Origin: Legionellaceae bacterium
GTDB lineage: Bacteria > Pseudomonadota > Gammaproteobacteria > Legionellales > Legionellaceae
DNA length: 42,696 nucleotides
Direction of reading: 5' to 3'
Assembly: GCA_947477015.1 (NCBI GenBank)
Contig: CANJSM010000007.1
Span: 1-42,696 of the forward strand
The notes under the pieces were generated by a model. It did no database searches, was not told the DNA's origin, and was given only the letters and a program-made list of their open reading frames with translations. Position numbers and translations under genes: made by a program. Of this stretch, positions 26,137-32,823 are shown one piece after another. How positions within the stretch are numbered: position 1 is the first letter of the stretch; each line of letters opens with the position of its first letter.

Positions 26137-26237
26137 ATTCCATTTTCCAGCATCAAGCCAAAGGTGTTAGTGCGAATAAATTTTCCATTGAATCGCAATA
26201 TTGAAAATTGTGGCGAACATTAAATCAAAACAAGGGT

Positions 26238-26275
26238 TTTAAAGCAAGTATTTTTTTCGATGTGCTTGTTTTAAA
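26238..26275. promoter_or_regulatory. inverted repeat upstream of the flagellar operon
   Basis: tttaaagcaag and cttgttttaaa form arms matching at 10 of 11 positions around a 16-base spacer. It lies about 100 bases upstream of flgH, in the divergent region shared with the 226-residue orphan gene. It may be a regulator-binding site. Promoter elements nearby are too weak to call, and I see no clear sigma-54 or sigma-28 site. Confidence 0.35.
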
Positions 26276-26376
26276 CTCTAACTTCCCTTGTTTGCAATGA
26301 TGTGCCACGTAATGGTGGCTTGCATGAACCATTTTTTTGCGTATAATTTAGGCATGAAAATTTATTAGGAATCATT

Positions 26377-27057
26377 ATGCCACTCAATCCAAACACTAAT
26401 ACACCTACAAGATATAACGAGGCACGTAGACGATTTTCCCAACAGTTCTTATCCGTTTTTGATAAAAAAGTAGCCAGTTACTATGATGTCGATTGGCGGC
26501 CCAGTGAATCGGTTATGGGTTTTTTATACTTAATGATTTCATGTGTCACAATGGGGGTCCCTGTTATTGTTTTAGCTCTTTTAAAATATAGTCATCAAGT
26601 GATGCGAGACAATTTAACTAACGCATTGGTGTCTATTTCAAATAACTCTGAGCGGTTAGTTATTGCAAACTCTCAAAATTGTTGCTCCGCACTAGAGGCA
26701 AACACTCTTCTTGTTGAGGATGTATCCAAGTGTCCCGTACCGTATTTAAGAGAATTAGCTGCTCCCCATGTAGTTACTTTTCTTAAGTTTGAAGCCAACC
26801 AGGTTAGAGAAAAAGTCATGGAATTAAGCAGACAAAAAGGTGATTTGATTTCGCAAAAACTTAACAGTAGGAGTGATTATGATCGCGGTTTATTGGAATC
26901 ACGTATTAAAGCGATTGATTCTCAGATTGACCGAAATCAAAAATTTATGGAGCAGTTTCGCGAACAAGGCTATCCATCTTACCTGTTCAGTGAGTTAATG
27001 AACTTGGTTGCACCGCCAGTACAGCCAGTACAGTCTACCAGCCTAGGCGCTAACTGA
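26377..27057 (+). CDS. orphan membrane-anchored coiled-coil protein
   Basis: I do not recognise this 226-residue protein. A single strong membrane segment (about residues 46-68, VMGFLYLMISCVTMGVPVIV) follows a basic N terminus. The rest is soluble, with a coiled coil at about 145-195 (REKVMELSRQKGDLISQKLN) and a Pro/Val-rich tail (APPVQPVQSTS). Several cysteines cluster at residues 101-118. The gene is divergent from the flagellar operon and convergent with another orphan. A host-directed or envelope role is possible but not shown. Confidence 0.6.
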   Translation: MPLNPNTNTPTRYNEARRRFSQQFLSVFDKKVASYYDVDWRPSESVMGFLYLMISCVTMGVPVIVLALLKYSHQVMRDNLTNALVSISNNSERLVIANSQNCCSALEANTLLVEDVSKCPVPYLRELAAPHVVTFLKFEANQVREKVMELSRQKGDLISQKLNSRSDYDRGLLESRIKAIDSQIDRNQKFMEQFREQGYPSYLFSELMNLVAPPVQPVQSTSLGAN

Positions 27058-27084
27058 TTAGTAGGCGCTACCCTCATATGAACG

Positions 27085-27117
27085 CAGTGAGGTCCTTATT
27101 CTAGAGGCTCCTCACTG
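27085..27117. terminator. hairpin between convergent orphan genes
   Basis: cagtgagg and cctcactg form a perfect 8-bp stem with a 17-base loop. It sits between the stop codons at 27057 and 27129 and may end both transcripts. No strong T run follows on either side, so intrinsic termination is uncertain. The arm tgaacgcagtgagg resembles a dispersed repeat type also seen near 14216. Confidence 0.4.
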
Positions 27118-27128
27118 CAGTTGGCGCG

Positions 27129-28745
27129 CTAGACGGAGTGCTTTGGTATCAAATAATCGGTGCTGCGGGCAGAGTCATCCTGATTTGTGGCAGAAGCACG
27201 AAACATGGTGGATGAACAACAGGAAATTACATTAAGTTGTTTTTCTTGTATTCTGTCTTGTGTAATTTCTGCGAATGCTATGAGATTACTTAATACAGGT
27301 TCCGTTAATGACACTATCTTTGGTATAAAGCGTGGACAGCCTTTAATTTCTATTTTGAATGGTGGGTAGGGTACTGGGGCTATGATGCGTATTTTGCGTG
27401 GAACTGTATTGTTAGTTAATGATTTGAATGCGGTGCTGGTTAATTGATTTCTTAGAAGCTGATAGATCATCTCTTCATGAATGTTTTGGGCATGATCTAT
27501 AAACAACAGTTTAACTTTTTCTAGAATCCGCGTTGCCACTGCTATTGCTAATTGCTGGCTGTATGCCGAGAGATAGCTCAAACTATACTCATAACATTTA
27601 GCGACATAAATCCTACCTTGACGATAGTTGTCAACCCCTCTCTGAGTCGATTGTTTGTAGACTAAATCTGCTTCCCTTCGTTTAGCGCTCCATACAGCGT
27701 TATGCTCTTGTTTAAAATACATATTAAATGTACTGAACATATCTCTCGCACATGCAGAAGAAAAGTCATTCTCATTGATTGAGTAGTTTTCAAGTTTGTG
27801 GGCGCTTAACAGCGCTTTATTGAACTGTTTCATTGTATGTAATGAATGCTGATTAAATCCGGGGATTTTTCGTGCATGGAGTTCTATTATGTGTCTCTCC
27901 ATAGAAAAATCGGTGGTACTGATGAACTGGCATAGGGCTTCGTTGAGCTTGTCGGACGTCACTGTCATAAATTGATCTAACGCACTAACATGAGGCACAT
28001 AGATTACACCTGATAATTCTTCCTTTATGCGTTTAAATAAATCATCGATGGTTAATAGCGGCTTGCATTGCTGGTCCATAGCTTGGCGAGCTAATAATAG
28101 TTGTTCATTGAGTAAACTTTGATCGTCACAGCAAGAAACAAAGCGTATGCCAATTGATTCGGTTAGTTCTATATGAGTGGCTATTCTCTGTTTCTTATAG
28201 AATTTGCTTGCTTCTTCCCTGGTCTTTAATAGGGTCTCATAAGGGCCTTTAATTGCTTGATCATACATTGCATCTTCAGCGGCCATTGATTTTTTTTTAT
28301 AAGCGGCCAGTTTTGACTCGGTGTCATTATAGATTTTTTCTGCAGTTTTTAATTCCATCAATCCCGTTTTGAAATAGGTACTTTCTGCTATTTCAAGTTC
28401 ATAATTAACTGTTGTTTCCGTTTGTTTTTCTGAGCAGATCGATAAATCTTTTGATGATGAAACGGTGTTAAATGCAAAAGATCGGTAGCTTTGCTCAAGA
28501 GAAGGTACTTGGACAGCTGATGTTAAGTCAAACCTTACAGTTTTCTTTTTTTTAGCTGTGATGGCTCTATTAATCTCCTCATCATCCTCATCTAATAAAT
28601 TCAAAGGAAGATAAAACTCAAGAGGCAACATTTCTGACTCAAAACTTATCGCTTGCGATGATAAGTTGGTGGGTAGGTCTTTAGGGGCTTCTTTAGGAAT
28701 AAATTCATTTGCTGATGCAGATAATGCGTATGGTTTTGTATTCAT
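27129..28745 (-). CDS. orphan cytosolic helical protein, 538 residues
   Basis: No family is recognised. The N terminus (residues 1-100) is Ser/Pro-rich and acidic, with a short basic patch AKKKKTVRFDL. A helical and coiled-coil region runs from about 110 to 250 (GLMELKTAEKIYNDTESKLA), followed by mixed helical sequence and a Pro-rich stretch IIAPVPYPPFKIEIKGCPRF near residue 470. There is no signal peptide or membrane segment. Size, lack of homologues known to me and disorder-plus-coil layout resemble secreted effectors of intracellular Legionellales, but there is no direct evidence. Confidence 0.6.
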   Translation of the reverse strand: MNTKPYALSASANEFIPKEAPKDLPTNLSSQAISFESEMLPLEFYLPLNLLDEDDEEINRAITAKKKKTVRFDLTSAVQVPSLEQSYRSFAFNTVSSSKDLSICSEKQTETTVNYELEIAESTYFKTGLMELKTAEKIYNDTESKLAAYKKKSMAAEDAMYDQAIKGPYETLLKTREEASKFYKKQRIATHIELTESIGIRFVSCCDDQSLLNEQLLLARQAMDQQCKPLLTIDDLFKRIKEELSGVIYVPHVSALDQFMTVTSDKLNEALCQFISTTDFSMERHIIELHARKIPGFNQHSLHTMKQFNKALLSAHKLENYSINENDFSSACARDMFSTFNMYFKQEHNAVWSAKRREADLVYKQSTQRGVDNYRQGRIYVAKCYEYSLSYLSAYSQQLAIAVATRILEKVKLLFIDHAQNIHEEMIYQLLRNQLTSTAFKSLTNNTVPRKIRIIAPVPYPPFKIEIKGCPRFIPKIVSLTEPVLSNLIAFAEITQDRIQEKQLNVISCCSSTMFRASATNQDDSARSTDYLIPKHSV

Positions 28746-29355
28746 AGTGTGCTGGCTCTACATATTGTTTTTGAACTCGATGGCCTCTATAAGAAAATTG
28801 GACCAACACTTAATCTCAATTTTAACCCTTTTTCTTGAGTTCCTAAGGATGAACGGAGCTCCAGAAAAATCGCAAAAGTTGAATTAATAGAAGTTGAGAA
28901 AAAAACTGGTTGTCATGTGAAGTATTTTATCACACTACCCACAAAAGGTACACTTAGCGACTGGGTGACGATCAATTTTTGTTTTAGCTTCCTTTAGGAG
29001 GGGCGCATCTTTTTTGTATACGCAGGGTCAAGCAGCGTTATCTTAGCCCTGCACATGATAGCACTTAATTTGAATGCGTTTGGTAAACGATGACGTGTAG
29101 AATTAACTTGTTAATAACTTTTTGTTCGGATATAAACCAATTTGGTTTTTGCTTGCCGAGAAAAGAGGTAACCAATTGAAATCAAAATGTTTTTGTGAAA
29201 AGACGCTACGCCCCAATCAACAAGACTTACCCACAAAATCTGTGGATAAGTCTGTGTTTAATATGTAGAGGGTATTGAAAAAACAATGAATTACGTACCT
29301 GCACGATAACACTACAATTCGCCCAGCCCAATCAAATGAGCCAAGCAAAGTCTGT
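28746..29355. other. 610-base intergenic region with DnaA-box inverted repeat
   Basis: No gene longer than about 70 codons is convincing, and I see no tRNA-like fold. The notable element is at 29224-29252, listed separately. A short run ttttaaccctttttc (about 28815-28830) and A-rich tracts occur. The first 60 bases should carry the promoter of the 538-residue orphan. Confidence 0.5.
29224..29252. promoter_or_regulatory. inverted pair of DnaA-box-like sequences
   Basis: Arms gacttacccaca and tgtggataagtc are inverted around aaatc and match at 11 of 12 positions. The right arm contains a perfect DnaA box complement (TGTGGATAA, 29241-29249). The left arm contains TTACCCACA with one mismatch. 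Function is unknown. Only two boxes are present and no dnaA or dnaN is nearby, so this is not a recognisable replication origin. Confidence 0.45.
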
Positions 29356-31173
29356 TTAATTCGCTGAAAAACTAGCGAGTTTTGGCTCTACCAATTCAAT
29401 TAGATCCGATGCTGACATCACAATGGATTCAGTGGTTAAACCGCAATTGAACGCTGCTCTTTCGGCAGTTTGAATTTTCTCATCAAAATAGGTATCTAGA
29501 TTTAACAACTGCCCGAAAGGCGGAACGCCTCCAATGATAAGGCCAAAACGCTCATTGATAACGGCCGGATCTTCAAACTCGCATTTTTCTCCAACAATTT
29601 CAGCAACACGTTTCATGTCTACTTTTAAGTGAGCAGGTAAATTGAATTGATAATTCTTTTTGGATTGTTTTCCGCGCAAAATTAATGCTTTAATCCCTTC
29701 ATTAATTGCTGTTCCACGGATACGTGCAGATTCTTCTGAGGTGGGGGTGGGTTCATGGATCTTGTGTTCAAAAGGCATATTTCGGTCTTTCAGTAGACGA
29801 ATGATTTCATTGCGAATGTTTTCAGTACCGTAAAATACTTTGGCTTTGATACGATTTCCGGCAATTCGTTTTGGATCGGAGGGAAATAGTGACGCTTCAC
29901 GAATATTTTTAAGCTTCAGGATGGTCATGGTTAAGCGCTCGAGACCCATACCAAAACCACCGTGTGGTGGCATGCCGTATTTAAATATACTTAAATAATC
30001 TTCAAATCCAGACGGCTCCATCTCTTTTAAACGAATACCTTCCAACATGGATTCATGGGTATGCCGTCTTTGGCCACCTGAGGTAATTTCAGTGCCGGCA
30101 CACAATAGGTCAAACGTGTTAGTGAGCTCAGGGTTTTCATCGTTTGGATACGAATAAAAAGGGCGCTTGCTGGTTTTCCAGTCCGTAATGAAGATAAGGT
30201 CCGTGCCATGTTGTTCAAGAGCATATTGACAGAGCTCTTTTTCAGCTGCGGGACTTAAATCGTCTTCACCGCGTTCATCAATGCCTGTGCGTTCAAAATA
30301 AATGGTTTGAGCCTCTGCAAACGTTAAGCGTGGAAATGCAACGTCCTGAGGGGCTTTTATGATCACATCATTGAGTATTTTAATCTCGGCAGGGCAGGCT
30401 TTGTGTAAATGCGCAACAATAGCTTTAATAGCACCTTCCTGAATATCCATCAGTTCAGACCAGTGGTCAAAAAAACCCATCTCAAATTCAAATTGCTTGC
30501 CTTCTGATAAATGACGCGATGTATGCGATTTTTCAGCCCTAAAAAAGGGCATCAAAGCAAATACGCGTTCATTAACACCTACCATGACTTGTTTGTAGAG
30601 CTGGCTGCTCTGAGCTAAGGTGGCTGTGTATCCAAAATAGTCTACGTTAAAAAATTCAGCACCGCCTTCACTGGATGCACCAATAATATTGGGAGAAAAA
30701 TATTCAACGGCATCAACAGTATCGTGCATGTATAAACGATAAGCGTGTGCTATTTCAGCTTGAATGGTGAAAACAGCTTGAATTTTTCGGTTACGGAGGG
30801 CGATAGCGCGATGATCTAAAATAAAATCTATCTCAGATGGGATTTCTGGTTTGGTATATTCAACAGCGGGTGCGTCGTTGATAGCAACGTCAATTAAGAT
30901 GGAAGGATTGATGAGTTCAACACTACTGTGTGCTTGCGAATTTTCAGAGACTTGGCCTGTAATCGTCAGCACAGATCCGACTTGCAGGCTGTTCATTTTT
31001 TGATACAGCGTTTTATCTTCAATCACTACTTGAATTAAGCCTTTTCTATCGCGAACAATCAGAAAATGAATTTTCCCCAAAGAACGCAAAGCATGAATCC
31101 ACCCGCGAATTCGAACAGTTTCGCCGATGTGATTGGGTAGTTGCGTGGAAAGAAGCCGTTTCATAACCTTCAT
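29356..31173 (-). CDS. aspS: archaeal-type aspartyl-tRNA synthetase with C-terminal YbaK-like domain
   Basis: Of 605 residues, about 1-105 form the OB-type anticodon-binding domain and 125-435 the class II catalytic domain: LAQSSQLYKQVM, PFFRAEKSHTSRHLSEGKQF (motif 2) and PPHGGFGMGLERLTM (motif 3). This is the short archaeal/eukaryotic AspRS architecture without the bacterial GAD insertion. Residues about 455-605 add a YbaK/ProX-like deacylase domain (LPAHLKVDMKRVAEIVGEKC, FGLIIGGVPPFGQLLNLDTY). H27 in GWIH occupies the position of W26 in discriminating archaeal AspRS, which suggests relaxed specificity for tRNA-Asp and tRNA-Asn. GGAG lies 10 bases before the ATG. Confidence 0.9.
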   Translation of the reverse strand: MKVMKRLLSTQLPNHIGETVRIRGWIHALRSLGKIHFLIVRDRKGLIQVVIEDKTLYQKMNSLQVGSVLTITGQVSENSQAHSSVELINPSILIDVAINDAPAVEYTKPEIPSEIDFILDHRAIALRNRKIQAVFTIQAEIAHAYRLYMHDTVDAVEYFSPNIIGASSEGGAEFFNVDYFGYTATLAQSSQLYKQVMVGVNERVFALMPFFRAEKSHTSRHLSEGKQFEFEMGFFDHWSELMDIQEGAIKAIVAHLHKACPAEIKILNDVIIKAPQDVAFPRLTFAEAQTIYFERTGIDERGEDDLSPAAEKELCQYALEQHGTDLIFITDWKTSKRPFYSYPNDENPELTNTFDLLCAGTEITSGGQRRHTHESMLEGIRLKEMEPSGFEDYLSIFKYGMPPHGGFGMGLERLTMTILKLKNIREASLFPSDPKRIAGNRIKAKVFYGTENIRNEIIRLLKDRNMPFEHKIHEPTPTSEESARIRGTAINEGIKALILRGKQSKKNYQFNLPAHLKVDMKRVAEIVGEKCEFEDPAVINERFGLIIGGVPPFGQLLNLDTYFDEKIQTAERAAFNCGLTTESIVMSASDLIELVEPKLASFSAN

Positions 31174-31233
31174 TTACTGTTGTCTCCGATATGTCCAGCC
31201 AAACGATTCGCTCCGATTTTGAGCTATGTGTAG

Positions 31234-31251
31234 GTTGGGCCTTGGCCCAAC
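31234..31251. repeat. REP-like palindrome, copy 5
   Basis: gttgggccttggcccaac preceded by tgtag. It forms a head-to-head pair with the copy at 31277-31294, with 25 bases between the cores, like the paired REPs of BIME elements. Both would be transcribed in the aspS 5' untranslated region if the promoter at 31344-31372 is used. Confidence 0.85.
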
Positions 31252-31276
31252 AAGTTCTGCATTCGTGCTAGACCCT

Positions 31277-31294
31277 GTTGGGCCGAGGCCCAAC
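31277..31294. repeat. REP-like palindrome, copy 6
   Basis: gttgggccgaggcccaac followed by ctac. It is in opposite orientation to copy 5 and can fold with it into a larger inverted structure. Confidence 0.85.
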
Positions 31295-31343
31295 CTACTA
31301 TTATAAAAAGTCGAACATCGCGTTAGCTGATTAAAATAAACGG

Positions 31344-31372
31344 ATTGTATAGTAATATTGGACATTGTCCAA
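31344..31372 (-). promoter_or_regulatory. candidate sigma-70 promoter of aspS with palindromic operator
   Basis: On the minus strand TTGGAC (31372-31367), a 17-base spacer and TACAAT (31349-31344) make a good sigma-70 promoter pointing to aspS. The -35 hexamer is part of the palindrome TTGGACATTGTCCAA (31358-31372, arms of 7 bp), which could bind a dimeric regulator. The regulator is unknown. Confidence 0.55.
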
Positions 31373-31692
31373 ATGGATTAAAAAGCCGCTTCCTCTGTAT
31401 GCCTGAGAGGATAGAGCCGCAAGCCTTGTTTCACTGTCACATCAGGCTCGTTAGTTTCCGAAGAATCGCTCTCTAATGCTGTTCTAGATTGCCTATGGTT
31501 AGATCCTATGAACGGACGTTGCTCTTCGTTCTTGTGGTAAAGCAGTGTGCATAAATATCCTTATTTATAAATCTCAAAAAATCAAATCATATCCAGTTCA
31601 CAAATTCAACGACGAAAACAGTTGATTATTCGAAATTAGTTCATATATGTTCTATGATGAACATATTATGATCTTAAAAGTGAGTAATTATT

Positions 31693-32676
31693 ATGGGATT
31701 TAGCATTGAAACAATCGCAACAGATGACGCCCTAAAGATTATAAGTTCCAAAGGGAATGAGTTGCAGGGTACTAAAGAGGCTATTTCTGAGGAGCTATAC
31801 TGGCAGACTATAGCTCTTAAAGAGCTGCGAGAATCTTCTGAAGCACCTGAGGATGAGATCTTGGCTAAGGCTGATGATATTCGAAAAATGCAACAATCTT
31901 TGTTCAAAACAGAAGAAAAGATTAAAAGTATAGATACTATCTCTGCCCAACAAGAAACGTCTTTTTTCTCAATTAGCAAAGACACACGAATAGATGAAAT
32001 AAAAGAGTTGTTGCATTACATTGAAGATCAACTCAAAGAGTCAACGCAGTTGAGCCAAATTCTTTTTTTTGAAACCTTAAAAGAAAGCGCAGAAACCTGC
32101 AAAGAATATTGTACATTTGGCAGGCCATTTGAAACGTTGTATATCCCGATGTTAGAAAGTGAAAAAAAATATAGCAACATGCTGATTACCGAGCTAAAAT
32201 TAGATGCATATATTAAAGAATATCCCGCAAACATTAAGGACTTGGAAATAATAAAAGGAATCTATCATCAAGCAGCTCTCGCTAGAACAGGATCAGAATT
32301 CGTTATAAAAGAAAGTGCATTCTTAGCCAGATTGCAAAGTACTATTGAGCAACTAGTTAATAAACCCTCTTCTGAACCACGAACTGGGGCTTTTCTTGTT
32401 AAGCAAATTACAGATAAAATTGCTGAGCAAATCAAAGAATTTAAGTCAAATCCATCTTCTTCGTACGTTCATAAAAAATTGATTAATAAATTTTGTGTTA
32501 AATTAAATATACCCGCTCCTTTTGTCGTTACTCAAGTCAAAAAAAATATAATCAATCAGTTCAACCAACTTAAAACAGATCTCGGCCACATGAAAGCAAC
32601 AATGGCTTCTCCAGACGCTCCTCTAGTGAAAGATTCTGTTAGCGAGGATTCTAGAACACGGCCGAAAGGTCCATAA
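31693..32676 (+). CDS. orphan helical protein, 327 residues
   Basis: No family is recognised. The protein is almost entirely helical and charged, with coiled-coil propensity at residues about 20-110 (EAPEDEILAKADDIRKMQQS, FKTEEKIKSIDTISAQQE) and later helices. It has no signal peptide or membrane segment and ends in a hydrophilic tail (DSVSEDSRTRPKGP). The coding region is visibly more A+T-rich than its neighbours, which would fit recent acquisition. Its promoter must lie downstream of the aspS promoter in the shared region. A secreted-effector role is only a possibility. Confidence 0.6.
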   Translation: MGFSIETIATDDALKIISSKGNELQGTKEAISEELYWQTIALKELRESSEAPEDEILAKADDIRKMQQSLFKTEEKIKSIDTISAQQETSFFSISKDTRIDEIKELLHYIEDQLKESTQLSQILFFETLKESAETCKEYCTFGRPFETLYIPMLESEKKYSNMLITELKLDAYIKEYPANIKDLEIIKGIYHQAALARTGSEFVIKESAFLARLQSTIEQLVNKPSSEPRTGAFLVKQITDKIAEQIKEFKSNPSSSYVHKKLINKFCVKLNIPAPFVVTQVKKNIINQFNQLKTDLGHMKATMASPDAPLVKDSVSEDSRTRPKGP

Positions 32677-32710
32677 CTCAATAGCAACACGCCATAATTG
32701 GAAATCTATC

Positions 32711-32746
32711 TGGATTGCTTCATTTCACTTTGTTCGCAAAGACGGT
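32711..32746. repeat. dispersed repeat of the ctggattgctt...cgcaaagacgg type
   Basis: The segment begins ctggattgcttcatttcact and ends ttcgcaaagacggt. This resembles the widespread repeat whose arms read ggattgcttc and tcgcaaagacgg. A related arm, ccgtctttgcgaac, is found at 38111-38124. It lies between the 327-residue orphan and lnt. Confidence 0.5.
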
Positions 32747-32770
32747 ATTTTGCTTGGGTATTTTAAAAGT

Positions 32771-32823
32771 AGTAACTCCCCACGTCATCCCGAGCGAAGT
32801 TCGGGATGACGTGGGGAGTTACT
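32771..32823. repeat. 53-base perfect palindrome at the 3' end of lnt
   Basis: Two 23-base arms, starting agtaactccccacgtcatcc on the left, pair perfectly around the seven-base loop gcgaagt. The inner part (gtcatcccgagcgaagttc) is a known style of dispersed bacterial palindrome. The lnt stop codon (32785-32787) and its last codons lie inside the element, so it overlaps coding sequence. It probably also ends the converging transcripts as a strong hairpin. Confidence 0.85.

Larger units (their letters stand above)
31174..31692. other. 519-base intergenic region with paired repeats and aspS promoter
   Basis: Two inverted REP-like copies (31234-31251 and 31277-31294) lie within the expected aspS leader, followed by a likely aspS promoter (31344-31372). 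The remaining bases to 31692 contain no clear gene. A hairpin-prone stretch with cctctgtatgcctgagagg (about 31391-31409) is visible but has no assigned role. Confidence 0.5.

Noticed and set aside
29224-29252. Chromosomal replication origin
   Set aside because: Only two DnaA-box-like sequences are present, with no AT-rich unwinding array identified and no dnaA, dnaN, gidA or rpmH nearby.
28746-29355. tRNA or small structured RNA gene
   Set aside because: No T-arm consensus or cloverleaf could be found by eye, and the stretch shows no strong terminator for an RNA gene.
31174-31365. 63-residue open frame upstream of aspS
   Set aside because: It consists mainly of the two REP-like palindromes read in frame and has no independent coding features.
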